From Polaromonas sp. (lineage in GTDB: Bacteria > Pseudomonadota > Gammaproteobacteria > Burkholderiales > Burkholderiaceae_C), in contig NZ_JABBPF010000011.1 of NCBI RefSeq assembly GCF_012927415.1, forward strand, positions 1 to 57,737: DNA of 57,737 nt, given 5' to 3'. Within the stretch, counting starts at the first letter, position 1; every line of letters begins with the position of its first letter. The notes beneath the pieces were generated by a model. It saw nothing but the letters and a program-made list of their open reading frames with translations. It was not told the origin of the DNA and ran no database searches. This document shows positions 25,665-36,439 of the stretch, in pieces. The position numbers were made by a program, and so were the translations under genes.

Positions 25665-26506
25665 GATGAAGCTCCGGATTTCAGGGGTGCCGCCATCACT
25701 GCAGGACCGAAGTCCTGCTCGACCGTGGCGCCCGGATAGTCAAAGCGCACCGGGCCATCCGGCAGCGCATGCACATACTGGTAGACCAGCGGATCGGTGC
25801 TGTTGCGCACCTCGTCGGGCGTGCCCTGGGTGGCAACCTTGCCGTTGGCCAGAATGATCACATGGTCGGCGATGGCAAAGGTCTGCTCCAGCTCGTGCGA
25901 GACAAAAAGGCTGGTCAGTCCCAGGCTATCGTTAAGGTGGCGAATCAGGCGAGCTGCGGTTCCCAGCGAAATCGGATCAAGCCCTGAAAAGGGCTCGTCA
26001 TACATGACCAGTTCGGGGTCCAGCGCAATGGCTCGCGCCAGTGCAATACGCCGCGCCATGCCGCCCGATACCTCGCTCGGCATCAGGTCGCGCGCGCCCC
26101 GCAAACCCACGGCATTGAGCTTCATCAGGACAATGTCGCGAATCAGTGCTTCAGGCAGGTCCGTATGCTCGCGTAGCGGGAAGGCCACATTTTCAAAGAC
26201 GCTCAGGTCGGCAAACAGCGCGCCAAACTGGAACAGCATGCCCATGCGCCTGCGGGCTGCATAAATCTGGGTCTGATCCATCGGCGTGACATCCTGACCA
26301 TCAAACAGCAGTTCGCCCGATTGCGCCCGATTCTGGCCGCCAATCAGGCGCAGGATAGTCGTCTTGCCGCCGCCAGAAGCCCCCATCAAGGCGGTAACCT
26401 TGCCCCTGGGCACCGACAACGAAATGTCGTCGAGAATGACGCGTTCCCCGTACCCAAAGGTCAGGTGACGCAATTCAACGAGGGGAGTAGTAGAAGATGA
26501 GGGCAT
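25661..26506 (-). CDS. mlaF: MlaF, ABC ATPase for phospholipid transport
   Basis: 281 aa from the ATG at 26506. Walker A GASGGGKT, signature SEVSGGMARRIALARAIA and Walker B PELVMYDEPFSGLDPI are present. An in-frame ATG at 26545 would add MIHEPEYPAFVFP but would place the gltD terminator hairpin inside the coding region, so the shorter form is preferred; neither has a good ribosome site. First gene of mlaFEDACB. Confidence 0.95.
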   Translation of the reverse strand: MPSSSTTPLVELRHLTFGYGERVILDDISLSVPRGKVTALMGASGGGKTTILRLIGGQNRAQSGELLFDGQDVTPMDQTQIYAARRRMGMLFQFGALFADLSVFENVAFPLREHTDLPEALIRDIVLMKLNAVGLRGARDLMPSEVSGGMARRIALARAIALDPELVMYDEPFSGLDPISLGTAARLIRHLNDSLGLTSLFVSHELEQTFAIADHVIILANGKVATQGTPDEVRNSTDPLVYQYVHALPDGPVRFDYPGATVEQDFGPAVMAAPLKSGASS

Positions 26507-26509
26507 TGG

Positions 26510-26535
26510 AAAAACAAAAGCCGGATATTCCGGCT
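26510..26535 (-). terminator. Rho-independent terminator after gltD
   Basis: On the minus strand AGCCGGA and TCCGGCT form a perfect 7-bp stem with an ATA loop, followed by TTTGTTTTT. It lies 25 bp after the gltD stop and only 3 bp before the preferred mlaF start. Confidence 0.8.
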
Positions 26536-26560
26536 CGTGGATCATAAGGGATTACGCTAA

Positions 26561-28027
26561 TTAGCGTGGCAGGTCGCTGTAGCCCATCAGGAACTCATCC
26601 ACAGCCCTTGCAGCCTGCCGTCCTTCACGAATCGCCCACACAACCAGGCTCTGGCCGCGCCGGATGTCTCCAGCGGCAAACACTTTGGGCATATTGGTGG
26701 CATAGCCGCCAGTAAAGTCGGTGCTAGCCCTGGCGTTGCCCCGGCTGTCTTTTTCTACACCGAAAGCTTCCAGCACGGAAGCAACGGGCGACACAAAACC
26801 CATGGCCAGAAGCACCAGATCAGCCTTGAGAATTTTCTCCGAACCGGGAATTTCGACCATCTTGCCGTCTTTCCATTCAACGTGAACGGTTTTCAGGCCA
26901 GTAAGCTTGCCTTTTTCGCCGATCAGTTCCTTGGTCGATATGGCGAACTCGCGCTCGCAGCCTTCCTCATGACTGGAACTGGTCCGCAGCTTGATGGGCC
27001 AGTAGGGCCAGGTCATAGGCCTGTTTTCCTCAACGGGTGGCTGCGGCATCAATTCAAACTGGGTCACGCTGGCCGCACCGTGGCGGTTGCTGGTGCCGAC
27101 GCAGTCAGAACCGGTGTCGCCGCCGCCAATCACGATGACGTGCTTTCCCTCGGCGCGCAACTGGCCCTTCACCTTGTCGCCAGCGTTGACCTTGTTTTGC
27201 AAAGGCAAAAACTCCATGGCGAAATGTACGCCGTCGAGTTCGCGGCCGGCAACCGGCAAATCACGCGACTGCTCGGCGCCACCGCTCAGGACCACGGCAT
27301 CGAAGTCTTTTTGAAGTTGTTCAGGTGTGATGGTTTCCTTGGCCCAGTTGATGACCTTGGAACCTTTGGGCAGGCTGCCGACCATGACGCCGGTGCGAAA
27401 GGTCACGCCTTCGGCCTGCATCTGCTCGACGCGGCGGTCGATATGGATTTTCTCCATCTTGAAATCGGGAATGCCGTAGCGCAACAGGCCGCCGATACGG
27501 TCATTCTTTTCAAACAGCGTGACAGCATGACCCGCGCGCGCCAATTGCTGCGCGGCGGCCAGACCGGCGGGGCCGGAGCCCACGACAGCCACCGTCTTGC
27601 CGGTCTTGTGCTGGGACAACTGGGGTTTCACCCAGCCTTCAGCCCAAGCGCGGTCAATGATGGCGTGTTCAATGGATTTGATTCCCACTGCCTCGTCGTT
27701 CACGTTAAGCGTGCAGGCCGACTCGCAGGGTGCAGGGCAGATACGGCCGGTGAACTCCGGGAAATTATTGGTGTTGTGCAGCGTGTCGATCGCGCTTTTC
27801 CAGTCGCCGCGAAATACCATGTCGTTGAAGTCGGGAATGATGTTGTTGACCGGGCAGCCGCTGTTGCAAAAAGGCGTGCCGCAATCCATGCAACGCGCTG
27901 CCTGCTGGCTGGCCTGGGCGTCGTCCAGGCCGATGACAAATTCCCTGTAATTTTTCAGGCGCTCGGTGACGGGCTTGTAGCCCTCTTCGATGCGCTCATA
28001 TTCCATGAAGCCGGTAATTTTTCCCAT
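26561..28027 (-). CDS. gltD: Glutamate synthase (NADPH) small subunit GltD
   Basis: 488 aa. It passes electrons from NADPH through FAD and 4Fe-4S clusters to the large subunit. N-terminal cysteine motifs [15 protein letters not shown] and CPAPCESAC bind the clusters; [20 protein letters not shown] binds FAD and [13 protein letters not shown] binds NADPH. Stands 50 bp downstream of gltB in the same operon and is followed by a terminator. Confidence 0.97.
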   Translation of the reverse strand: MGKITGFMEYERIEEGYKPVTERLKNYREFVIGLDDAQASQQAARCMDCGTPFCNSGCPVNNIIPDFNDMVFRGDWKSAIDTLHNTNNFPEFTGRICPAPCESACTLNVNDEAVGIKSIEHAIIDRAWAEGWVKPQLSQHKTGKTVAVVGSGPAGLAAAQQLARAGHAVTLFEKNDRIGGLLRYGIPDFKMEKIHIDRRVEQMQAEGVTFRTGVMVGSLPKGSKVINWAKETITPEQLQKDFDAVVLSGGAEQSRDLPVAGRELDGVHFAMEFLPLQNKVNAGDKVKGQLRAEGKHVIVIGGGDTGSDCVGTSNRHGAASVTQFELMPQPPVEENRPMTWPYWPIKLRTSSSHEEGCEREFAISTKELIGEKGKLTGLKTVHVEWKDGKMVEIPGSEKILKADLVLLAMGFVSPVASVLEAFGVEKDSRGNARASTDFTGGYATNMPKVFAAGDIRRGQSLVVWAIREGRQAARAVDEFLMGYSDLPR

Positions 28028-28077
28028 GACGAGTCCTGTCGATTCTTTGATTAATGCAGGTGTTGTTGCGAAGCGCC

Positions 28078-31000
28078 TTATTTGGCCCCCACGGTTTCCT
28101 GATTGGTGGCTACCTGGGCGCGGGTGGTTTCAGTCGCGGCTTCCAGCCGGCGCTCCCTGCGCTCAGCCAGTGCCCGCTTGTACTCATTGGGGAACACTTT
28201 CACAAACTTCCGGCGTGACTCACTCCAGCTGTCCAGCAACTCCCTGGCACGCTTGCTGCCGGTCCAGCGGTTGTGCTCCTGCAACAGGCGCTTCAGCAGC
28301 TCTTCGTCGCTTTCGCCGCCATGCCAGTCCGACTTGTCGTGGGTGTGCTGCTCGGCCGTGCTCACCACCCGATCCATCGACACCATGGACGTGTTGCAGC
28401 GCGTTGCAAACTGTCCGTCTTCGTCGTAAACGTAGGCCACGCCGCCGCTCATGCCGGCGGCAAAGTTACGGCCGGTTTTGCCCAGCACCACCACAGTGCC
28501 GCCTGTCATGTATTCGCAGCCATGGTCACCCGTGCCTTCAACGACTGCCGTCGCTCCCGACAGGCGCACCGCAAAACGCTCGCCGGCCACACCGCTGAAG
28601 AAGGCTTCACCGGTAGTGGCGCCGTAGAGCACGGTATTGCCGACGATGGTGTTCTTGGCTGCATCGCCGCGAAACTCAATGCTCGGGCGCACGATGATTC
28701 GACCGCCACTCAGCCCCTTGCCGGTGTAGTCGTTGGCGTCGCCAATCAGGTACAGCGTGATGCCTTTTGCCAAGAAGGCGCCAAAAGACTGGCCGCCGGT
28801 GCCTTCGAGCTGGATGCGCAGCGTGTCGTCCGGCAGGCCTTCGGGACGCAGCCGCGTGAGCTCGCCTGACAACATGGCGCCGACGGTACGGTTAACGTTG
28901 CGAGTCACCTCGATGAACTGGACTTTTTCGCCCTTTTCCAGTGCCGCCTTGGATTTCTCAATCAGCCGCACGTCCAGCGCCTTGCCCAAGCCGTGGTCCT
29001 GCTCCGTCACATGCAAACGCGGCACATCGGCCGGCACATTGGGCTGGTAAAACAAGCGACTGAAGTCCAGGCCGCTGGCTTTCCAGTGCTCGATGCCTTT
29101 TTGCGTATCGAGCAGGTCGGGACGGCCGATCAACTCGTCGAACTTGCGCACGCCGAGCTGCGCCATCAGCTGGCGCGCCTCTTCGGCCACAAAGAAGAAA
29201 TAATTGACCACATGCTCGGGCTTGCCGCTGAATTTCTGGCGCAGCACGGGGTCTTGCGTCGCCACGCCGACCGGGCAGGTGTTGAGGTGGCATTTGCGCA
29301 TCATGATGCAGCCTTCTACGACCAGCGGCGCAGTGGCAAAACCGAACTCGTCAGCGCCCAGGAGCGCGCCAATCACCACATCGCGGCCGGTTTTCATCTG
29401 GCCATCGGCCTGCACCCTTATGCGGCCTCGCAGGCGGTTGAGCACTAGCGTCTGCTGGGTTTCAGCCAAACCGATTTCCCAAGGCGAGCCGGCATGTTTG
29501 ATTGACGACCAGGGGGAAGCACCGGTGCCGCCATCATGGCCGGCAATCACGACGTGGTCGGCCTTGGCCTTGGCCACGCCGGCGGCAATCGTTCCGACGC
29601 CCACTTCGCTGACCAGCTTGACGCTGATACTGGCGCGCGGGTTGACGTTTTTCAAATCATGGATCAGCTGCGCCAGATCCTCGATCGAATAAATGTCGTG
29701 ATGCGGTGGCGGCGAAATCAGGCCGACGCCGGGCACCGAGTAACGCAGGCTGCCGATGTATTCACTAACCTTGCCGCCGGGCAGCTGACCACCCTCGCCC
29801 GGCTTGGCGCCCTGCGCCATCTTGATCTGGATCTGGTCGGCCGACACCAGGTATTCGGCGGTTACGCCAAAGCGGCCTGAAGCCACCTGCTTGATGCGCG
29901 AACGCAGGGAATCGCCGTCCTGCAGCGGCAAATCGACCTCCACAATCTTTTCGCCGATCACGCTTTTCAGCGTTTCGCCTTTCCGGATCGAAATGCCTTT
30001 CAGTTCCTTTCGGTAGCGCGCCGGGTCTTCCCCGCCCTCGCCGGTATTGCTCTTGCCGCCAATTCGGTTCATGGCGACGGCGAGGGTGGCGTGGGCTTCG
30101 GTGCTGATCGAGCCGAGCGACATGGCGCCGGTGACAAAACGTTTGACAATTTCCTTGGCCGGCTCGACTTCGTCGATCGGGATGGCCCTGGATGGATCGA
30201 TCTTGAACTCGAACAGGCCGCGCAAGGTCATGTGGCGGCGGTTCTGGTCGTTGACAAGCTGGGCAAACTCCTTGTAAGTATTCCAGTTGTTGGCACGCGT
30301 GGAGTGCTGCAGCTTGGCAATCGTGTCCGGCGTCCACATATGGTCTTCGCCGCGCACGCGCCAAGCGTACTCGCCACCGGCATCCAGCATGTTGGCCAAC
30401 ACCGGATCGTCACCAAACGCAGCTTTGTGCATGCGCAGCGCTTCTTCGGCAATCTCGAACACGCCCATGCCCTCGACCTGGGTCGCGGTTCCGGTAAAAA
30501 ATTTATCGACGGTGTTGCGATTCAGGCCGATCGCTTCGAACAGCTGCGAGCCGCAATAGCTCATGTAGGTTGAGACACCCATTTTGGACATGATCTTGGA
30601 CAGTCCCTTGCCGATGGCCTTGGTGTAGTTGTACACCGCCTTGTCGGCACTGAGCTCACCCTGGAAACCGCTGGAAAGCTCGGCCAGGGTTTCCATGGCC
30701 AGATAGGGATGTACGGCCTCGGCACCATAGCCGGCAAGCACGGCAAAGTGATGTACTTCACGCGCCGAACCGGTCTCGACCACCAGTCCGGCCGTGGTTC
30801 GAAGCCCCTCTTTTACCAGATGCTGATGAATCGCCGACAGCGCCAGCAGGGCCGGAATGGCGACCTGAGTGGGATTCAGCTGGCGGTCGCTGATGATCAG
30901 TATATTTTTGCCATCCTTGATCGCATCGACCGCTTCGGCACACAGCGAAGCCAGCTTGGCCTCGACACCTTCGCGGCCCCAGGCCAGCGGGTAGGTGATA

Positions 31001-32820
31001 TCCAGGATGTAGCTTTTGAACTTGCCTTGGGTATGCGCTTCAATGTCGCGCAGTTTTTGCATGCCGGCGCTGTCAAGCACAGGCTGGCTGACTTCCAGCC
31101 GCATCGGCGGGTTGACTTGATTGATGTCCAGCAGGTTGGGTTTGGGGCCGATGAAGGACACCAGAGACATCACGATGGCCTCGCGAATCGGGTCAATTGG
31201 CGGGTTGGTCACCTGCGCGAACAACTGCTTGAAATAGTTGTAGAGCGGCTTGTTTTTATTCGATAGCACGGCCAGAGGGCTGTCGTTTCCCATTGAGCCG
31301 GTAGCTTCTTCGCCATTCGCGGCCATGGGCGAGAGCAGGAACTTGATGTCTTCCTGGGTGTAGCCAAAAACCTGCTGGCGGTCGAGCAGGGAAACCTCGT
31401 TTGCGAGCGGCGTCCTGGCCGCGCCCGCATGGGGCTGGGTGGCGACGTCGTCCAGCCTGATGCGCAGGTTTTCAATCCACTGCTTGTAGGGTTTGCTGTG
31501 CGACAGTGTCGCCTTGATTTCTTCGTCATCGACCATGCGGCCTTGCTCCAGATCAATCAGGAACATCTTGCCGGGCTGCAGCCGCCATTTGCGGACAATC
31601 TTGTGTTCGGGAATTGGCAACACGCCCGATTCAGACGCCATGATGACCAGGTCGTCGTCGGTGACGCAATAACGCGAAGGCCGCAGGCCGTTGCGGTCCA
31701 GTGTGGCGCCGATCTGGCGGCCATCGGTAAACACGATCGACGCTGGGCCGTCCCAAGGCTCCAGCATGGCAGCGTGATATTCGTAAAACGCCTTGCGCCG
31801 CTCGTCCATGGTGGTGTGTTGTTCCCAGGGCTCGGGAATCATCATCATCACGGCCTGGCTGATCGGGTAGCCCGCCATGGTCAGCAGCTCAAGACAGTTA
31901 TCGAACGTGGCGGTATCGGACTGGCCGGCAAAGCTGATCGGGTAGAGCTTTTGCAGGTCGGCGCCGAGCACCGGCGAAGACATCACGCCTTCGCGTGCCT
32001 TCATCCAGTTGTAGTTGCCCTTGACGGTGTTGATTTCGCCGTTGTGCGCCACATAGCGGTAGGGGTGAGCGAGCGGCCACTCGGGGAAAGTGTTGGTCGA
32101 GAAGCGCTGATGCACCAGACCGAGCGCAGAAACGCAGCGGACGTCTTTCAGATCAAGGTAATAAGTACCCACCTGGTCAGCCAGGAGAAGGCCTTTGTAG
32201 ACCACAGTGCGGCTGGACATGCTCGGCACGTAATATTCTTTGCTGTGCGTCAGGCGCAAGTTCTGGATGGCCGCGCTTGCGGTTTTCCGGATGACATACA
32301 GCTTGCGTTCGAGTGCATCCTGGACAATCACATCGGTGCCACGGCCGATGAAAATCTGACGCAGGATAGGTTCTTTTTTTCGTACGGTGGGCGACATGGG
32401 CATGTCGCGGTTCACCGGCACGTCGCGCCAGCCCAGCAAAACCTGTCCTTCGGCCTTGACGGCGCGCTCGAGCGCCTGCTCACAGGCCAAACGCGATGCA
32501 TGCTCCTTGGGCAACAACACCATGCCCACGCCATATTCACCCGGCGGAGGAAGCTCCACGCCTTGACTGGCCATTTCTTCGCGGTAAAGCGCATCAGGCA
32601 GCTGGATCAGGATGCCGGCACCATCTCCCATCAGCTTGTCGGCCCCGACCGCACCCCGATGATCGAGGTTTTCAAGAATTTTCAAACCCTGCTGAACAAT
32701 GGCATGGCTTTTGTGACCCTTGATGTGCGCCACAAAGCCGACACCGCAAGCGTCATGCTCATTGACGCCCGCGTACAGACCGTGTTGTTCAAAGTGTTTA
32801 ATTTCAGCAGCCGTGGTCAT
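28078..32820 (-). CDS. gltB: Glutamate synthase (NADPH) large subunit GltB
   Basis: 1580 aa. It makes two glutamates from glutamine and 2-oxoglutarate. C25 in [16 protein letters not shown] is the glutaminase nucleophile exposed after removal of a short propeptide. The central and FMN domains contain the [11 protein letters not shown] and [11 protein letters not shown] segments and the 3Fe-4S motif [15 protein letters not shown]. The C-terminal GXGXG beta-helix domain runs to about 1500. Full length, no frameshift. Confidence 0.98.
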   Translation of the reverse strand: MTTAAEIKHFEQHGLYAGVNEHDACGVGFVAHIKGHKSHAIVQQGLKILENLDHRGAVGADKLMGDGAGILIQLPDALYREEMASQGVELPPPGEYGVGMVLLPKEHASRLACEQALERAVKAEGQVLLGWRDVPVNRDMPMSPTVRKKEPILRQIFIGRGTDVIVQDALERKLYVIRKTASAAIQNLRLTHSKEYYVPSMSSRTVVYKGLLLADQVGTYYLDLKDVRCVSALGLVHQRFSTNTFPEWPLAHPYRYVAHNGEINTVKGNYNWMKAREGVMSSPVLGADLQKLYPISFAGQSDTATFDNCLELLTMAGYPISQAVMMMIPEPWEQHTTMDERRKAFYEYHAAMLEPWDGPASIVFTDGRQIGATLDRNGLRPSRYCVTDDDLVIMASESGVLPIPEHKIVRKWRLQPGKMFLIDLEQGRMVDDEEIKATLSHSKPYKQWIENLRIRLDDVATQPHAGAARTPLANEVSLLDRQQVFGYTQEDIKFLLSPMAANGEEATGSMGNDSPLAVLSNKNKPLYNYFKQLFAQVTNPPIDPIREAIVMSLVSFIGPKPNLLDINQVNPPMRLEVSQPVLDSAGMQKLRDIEAHTQGKFKSYILDITYPLAWGREGVEAKLASLCAEAVDAIKDGKNILIISDRQLNPTQVAIPALLALSAIHQHLVKEGLRTTAGLVVETGSAREVHHFAVLAGYGAEAVHPYLAMETLAELSSGFQGELSADKAVYNYTKAIGKGLSKIMSKMGVSTYMSYCGSQLFEAIGLNRNTVDKFFTGTATQVEGMGVFEIAEEALRMHKAAFGDDPVLANMLDAGGEYAWRVRGEDHMWTPDTIAKLQHSTRANNWNTYKEFAQLVNDQNRRHMTLRGLFEFKIDPSRAIPIDEVEPAKEIVKRFVTGAMSLGSISTEAHATLAVAMNRIGGKSNTGEGGEDPARYRKELKGISIRKGETLKSVIGEKIVEVDLPLQDGDSLRSRIKQVASGRFGVTAEYLVSADQIQIKMAQGAKPGEGGQLPGGKVSEYIGSLRYSVPGVGLISPPPHHDIYSIEDLAQLIHDLKNVNPRASISVKLVSEVGVGTIAAGVAKAKADHVVIAGHDGGTGASPWSSIKHAGSPWEIGLAETQQTLVLNRLRGRIRVQADGQMKTGRDVVIGALLGADEFGFATAPLVVEGCIMMRKCHLNTCPVGVATQDPVLRQKFSGKPEHVVNYFFFVAEEARQLMAQLGVRKFDELIGRPDLLDTQKGIEHWKASGLDFSRLFYQPNVPADVPRLHVTEQDHGLGKALDVRLIEKSKAALEKGEKVQFIEVTRNVNRTVGAMLSGELTRLRPEGLPDDTLRIQLEGTGGQSFGAFLAKGITLYLIGDANDYTGKGLSGGRIIVRPSIEFRGDAAKNTIVGNTVLYGATTGEAFFSGVAGERFAVRLSGATAVVEGTGDHGCEYMTGGTVVVLGKTGRNFAAGMSGGVAYVYDEDGQFATRCNTSMVSMDRVVSTAEQHTHDKSDWHGGESDEELLKRLLQEHNRWTGSKRARELLDSWSESRRKFVKVFPNEYKRALAERRERRLEAATETTRAQVATNQETVGAK

Positions 32821-32950
32821 GGCAATTCCTCGTCAGTTGACAGCAAAAGCGGCGTCGCGCACGCTCGCTCAGTCTTTTGCGCCTAGGTTCAAGATATTTA
32901 AAGTTGTCCCAAGCATAGTGCAGTGCAACAAAAATTAAAAGTATTTAAAT

Positions 32951-33007
32951 TGGGGTCAGATTCTTATTATTAAAATTTTTATCCGATATTTATTAAATAA
33001 GGGACAC
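32951..33007. other. AT-rich GGGGTCAGA-type flank of the RAYT gene
   Basis: GGGGTCAGATTCTTATT followed by AT-rich DNA and ATTAAATAAGGGACAC. I recall GGGGTCAGA sequences as common next to REP-associated transposase genes in this family, often as an inverted pair; here only one half is well kept. It lies in the 237-bp gap between gltB and the RAYT gene, which must also hold the gltB promoter. Confidence 0.35.
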
Positions 33008-33057
33008 ATCAAAAGTAATAGCATAAAGCCCATCATTCACAGGAAAAAAATCGGTTT

Positions 33058-33756
33058 TCAAGGCGATTCGGTGGCACGCACTGGGCGACCAGAGCGGGTT
33101 TTACTGACACGTCGCCCAGTGAGTTTTTGTAAATCAGAGACAAAGTTTTCATCACCCAGGGCCCATCCACCCAGCGTTGAGCGTGTCAGCGCTTCCTGCT
33201 GCTCACGGCTAACGCCGACGCGGACCAACTCCACATAAGCCGCTTCACGCGCGAAAGGTGTATTTCCAAGTGTCCAGAACAAGGCATGAGGCGTGACCAT
33301 CCGGTCGCTGCGCAGCCCGACATAGTGGGCATGGCTTGACCAGCTGTAATCCCTCGGCTCCTTGACGATTCCCTCCCGCGCAGGCTTGAGGTCCATAAAG
33401 GCCATGCAGGGCAGCAGATAGCGTTCGGCGTCCATCAGCGTCGAGCGATAGCGCCCTTCCCACAGCGTACCTGAACGCCCCTGCCGATCGTTGAAATAAC
33501 GCACATAACGACGACCAAGCGCCTGCATCATCTGCGGCAGACCGTCCGCGCTGGTAGGAGTGGCAAGCAGCTGAAAGTGGTCGCCCATCAAGACGTAGGC
33601 ATGAATTGCGACGCCAAATTTCCGGGCGTTTTCATCGATCAAGGCGAGCAGCAATTGGTAGTCGCTGGCAGTCGACACAATAGCTTGGCCGTTATTGCCT
33701 CGCTGAACAACGAGATAGGGATAGCCTGGGAGGTTGAGACGGGGAAGACGCGCCAT
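33058..33756 (-). CDS. REP-associated tyrosine transposase (Y1_Tnp/RAYT) with degenerate HUH motif
   Basis: 232 aa from the ATG at 33756. The overall match to Y1/IS200-like RAYT proteins is clear: GYPYLVVQRGNNGQAI, HAYVLMGDHFQLLATPT, RYVRYFNDRQGRSGTLWEGR, then YLLPCMAFMDL and YSWSSHAHYVG. The family motif NHxHLL (HUH) reads DHFQLL, so H60 is kept but the second histidine is Q62 (codon CAG). The usual HVIQRGNN reads LVVQRGNN and the DLNPVRAG segment reads DLKPAREG. Y113 is a candidate catalytic tyrosine. The frame is intact over full length, so the protein may be expressed but is unlikely to cut DNA. Confidence 0.88.
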   Translation of the reverse strand: MARLPRLNLPGYPYLVVQRGNNGQAIVSTASDYQLLLALIDENARKFGVAIHAYVLMGDHFQLLATPTSADGLPQMMQALGRRYVRYFNDRQGRSGTLWEGRYRSTLMDAERYLLPCMAFMDLKPAREGIVKEPRDYSWSSHAHYVGLRSDRMVTPHALFWTLGNTPFAREAAYVELVRVGVSREQQEALTRSTLGGWALGDENFVSDLQKLTGRRVSKTRSGRPVRATESP

Positions 33757-33838
33757 GTGATGCATTGTCCAGAGTTGGCGCCATCATAGTTTGAACCTTT
33801 GCGGACTGTTCCTGATCCTGAGCGCCCGCGTCCGAGAC

Positions 33839-34990
33839 CTAGCGGACGATTTTTCCGTCCGGCGTAATGCTAACCAGATCAATCGCGCGAACCGACTCGT
33901 ACTGGCGCGGACGCAGGTTGACGCGAAACCCTCCGACGTCGTAGTCCGTCATGGACTCAAACGCTTTTTGCAGCCCTGCCCGATCGGGTTTGCCGCCCGC
34001 TGCGACACTGCGCCGCACGCCTTCGTTAAAACTGCGCGCCGCGATATACCCTTCCACGCTTTCATAACTGGGCGTCTGGTCGGTCTGATTGAGGACATCA
34101 AGGTATTCCCTGATGATGGGCGTACCGGTGCTGCGCGGTGAGGGTACCACCTGGGAGATGACAATACCCCCAATTTCCTTGCCCAGCGCACTGAACAGCG
34201 GGTCGATACCCACTACCGAAAATGTGAGGAACTGCCCACCGAAACCCGCGCGGCGCATTTTGCGGATGAAGGCCGCCGCTGAATTGAACAAGCTGACCTG
34301 GATAATGGCTTGCGGTTGCGCCTTCATCAATTGGGCTACCGCCCCTTCTACCTTGTCACTGTTGACCGCTGACAAGGCGCTGGCCACGAGGGGTGGGCGT
34401 TTGAGGTCAATCAGCGCCTGATTGACGGCCGCCAGTCCGGCGCGCCCCATGGCGTCGTCCTCGGCAAACACGGCAATACGGTCCTGGTTGAGCGTAGCGC
34501 AGTGCCTTGCCACTTTGTAGGCCTCATCAGCCAGCGCGGGTCGGACATGGAACACGTTGGCCAAGGCCGGATCATGCAAAGTATCGGAGGCCGCAAAAGG
34601 GGCAAAAAAGAGCATCCCAGACGATTTGGCAACGGCGAAGGCCGCGTCGCAACTAGCTGTCCCGGCAAAGCCGAAAAGGGCGTCCACGCCTTCGTCAATC
34701 AGCTGCTTGGCGTTGGCCGCGGCTTTGGCCGGGTCGTAGCCGTCATCCAGCGCCTTGACTTCAATCCTGTAGCCACTGCCAGGGTTTTTCGCGTTGAGCG
34801 CGTCAAAGCAGATTTTGGCGCCATTAAGGTAAGCCAGACCGATCTGGTCGGCCGCCCCCGTAAGTGGCACCGACTGACCAAGCAAGACCTTGCGGATGGT
34901 TTTGGGCCCCTGCGCCCAAACCGCAGGGCCGGCGACCGCCACACCTGCCGAAATACCCGAGAGAACCAGTTGACGGCGATTGAAGCCCAT
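33839..34990 (-). CDS. ABC transporter substrate-binding protein (Leu/Ile/Val type)
   Basis: 383 aa type I periplasmic binding protein of the LivJ/LivK family. The N-terminus has an RRQLVLSG twin-arginine-like signal and a hydrophobic stretch ending AVAGPAVWAQG. KVLLGQSVPLTGAADQIGLA, DDGYDPAKAAANAKQLIDE and ALFGFAGTASCDAAF are typical. No permease or ATPase gene of a Liv system is adjacent; it stands alone between dgt and the RAYT gene. Ligand unknown. The 231-bp upstream gap to dgt is AT-rich and probably holds its promoter. Confidence 0.9.
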   Translation of the reverse strand: MGFNRRQLVLSGISAGVAVAGPAVWAQGPKTIRKVLLGQSVPLTGAADQIGLAYLNGAKICFDALNAKNPGSGYRIEVKALDDGYDPAKAAANAKQLIDEGVDALFGFAGTASCDAAFAVAKSSGMLFFAPFAASDTLHDPALANVFHVRPALADEAYKVARHCATLNQDRIAVFAEDDAMGRAGLAAVNQALIDLKRPPLVASALSAVNSDKVEGAVAQLMKAQPQAIIQVSLFNSAAAFIRKMRRAGFGGQFLTFSVVGIDPLFSALGKEIGGIVISQVVPSPRSTGTPIIREYLDVLNQTDQTPSYESVEGYIAARSFNEGVRRSVAAGGKPDRAGLQKAFESMTDYDVGGFRVNLRPRQYESVRAIDLVSITPDGKIVR

Positions 34991-35221
34991 GAAGCCTCCT
35001 TGTTACGAAAATAGGTCAAACACAGCAACTCACGTGTCTATTGTGCAAAAAAACAAACTATTTGTTTCAAATGCAACGATTTACCGCATCAACGTACAGT
35101 TTAATACTTTTTAGCGACAACAAATCGGGTCGTCAATGCCGAGCTGTCATAAAGTCATGCCTCCAAAATGCACGCCTCGCCGCCCTTGCAGCCCGGCTCC
35201 AAAGCAGGCCAAGCGCCCAGG

Positions 35222-36421
35222 TCAACCAGGGAAAGCGACTACTCCCTTGAGTCGCTCGTGTTCCCGGGCGGCAAAACGGTCGGTCATGCCGGCGATGTAG
35301 TCAGCCACCACGCGCTCTGGTTTTGTCTCTGCAGCGTGACGGCTATCGATGCCTCCAAAACGGTCAATATGGGCCTGCGGCATTTGTCCAGGGTCAGCCA
35401 TGTAGGCGTCAAAAAGATCGCGCACCACCTGCTGTGCGGACAGCGTGGTTTGCACAACTTGCGGGTGCCGGTATAGATTTTGTAGCAGAAAACGCTTTAG
35501 TAATGCCGACTGCCGGGCCATGTCATCAGAAAAGCACAGCAGCCGGGAGTGATATCGGACCGCATTTACGTTTGCTGGCATGGCCTGCCGCAGAGCTAGG
35601 CGCGTGGCGTCAATCACATCGTAAACCTGCGCGCTGAGCATACGGCGTATGGTTTCAAACAGCAGTCGGCGGCCGCGCAAATCAGGATACAGAACGAGGC
35701 TTTCCCGCCTGTGCTGGCTGAACAACGCAACCTGCTCCAGCTGCTCCAGACTGAGCAGACCCGAGCGTACGCCGTCGTCGATATCGTGGGCGTTGTAGGC
35801 GATCTCGTCCGCCAGGTTGGCCAGCTGGGCCTCCAGGCTGGGTTGCTGCCATTGCGGGCCTTCAGTGGGCTGCTCAATAAAGCGGTAGCCCACGCCCCCC
35901 GGCTCGCGAGCCTCGATATGCCGGGCATTGCGCTTCGAACAGTGCTTCAAAATACCTTCGCGCGTCTCGAAAGTCAGGTTCAGCCCGTTGTATGCCGGAT
36001 AACATTCCTCCAGCGCATCAACCACGCGCAGGCTTTGCAGGTTGTGCTCGAATCCGGCGCTTTCGGGATTATGGCGTTGAAGGCAGTCATTCAGCGCGTC
36101 CTGCCCCGCATGACCGAAGGGTGTATGACCCAGGTCATGCGCCAGGGCAATCGCCTCCACCAGGTCTTCGTTGAGTTGCAGCGAGCGGGCGATGGATCGG
36201 CCGAGCTGCGCGACTTCGAGCGAATGGGTCAGGCGGGTGCGGAACAGGTCGCCCTCATGGTTTAAAAAAACCTGGGTTTTGTAGACCAGACGGCGAAACG
36301 CGGTGGAATGAACGATGCGATCGCGGTCACGCTGGAAATCGGTCCGCGTCGGTGCAGGGATTTCAGGGTAGCGACGGCCGCGTGTCAGGCCGGGGTCACA
36401 CGCATAGCAGGCCAAAATCAC
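35222..36421 (-). CDS. dgt: dGTPase-like HD-domain triphosphohydrolase
   Basis: 399 aa with a GTG start at 36421. dNTP triphosphohydrolases remove triphosphate from deoxynucleotides. The N-terminal DRDRIVHSTAFRRLVYKTQV, RTRLTHSLEVAQ and ALAHDLGHTPFGHAGQDAL carry the HD metal site, and LADEIAYNAHDIDDG supplies the later Asp. The length fits the deoxyguanosinetriphosphate triphosphohydrolase-like group. It follows aroB as in most Burkholderiales. Confidence 0.94.
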   Translation of the reverse strand: MILACYACDPGLTRGRRYPEIPAPTRTDFQRDRDRIVHSTAFRRLVYKTQVFLNHEGDLFRTRLTHSLEVAQLGRSIARSLQLNEDLVEAIALAHDLGHTPFGHAGQDALNDCLQRHNPESAGFEHNLQSLRVVDALEECYPAYNGLNLTFETREGILKHCSKRNARHIEAREPGGVGYRFIEQPTEGPQWQQPSLEAQLANLADEIAYNAHDIDDGVRSGLLSLEQLEQVALFSQHRRESLVLYPDLRGRRLLFETIRRMLSAQVYDVIDATRLALRQAMPANVNAVRYHSRLLCFSDDMARQSALLKRFLLQNLYRHPQVVQTTLSAQQVVRDLFDAYMADPGQMPQAHIDRFGGIDSRHAAETKPERVVADYIAGMTDRFAAREHERLKGVVAFPG

Positions 36422-36439
36422 GATTTAGTGGTCAAAACA

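Noticed and set aside
31429..32886. 485-codon open frame opposite the start of gltB
   Set aside because: Fully antisense to gltB with no recognisable motif; a composition artefact.
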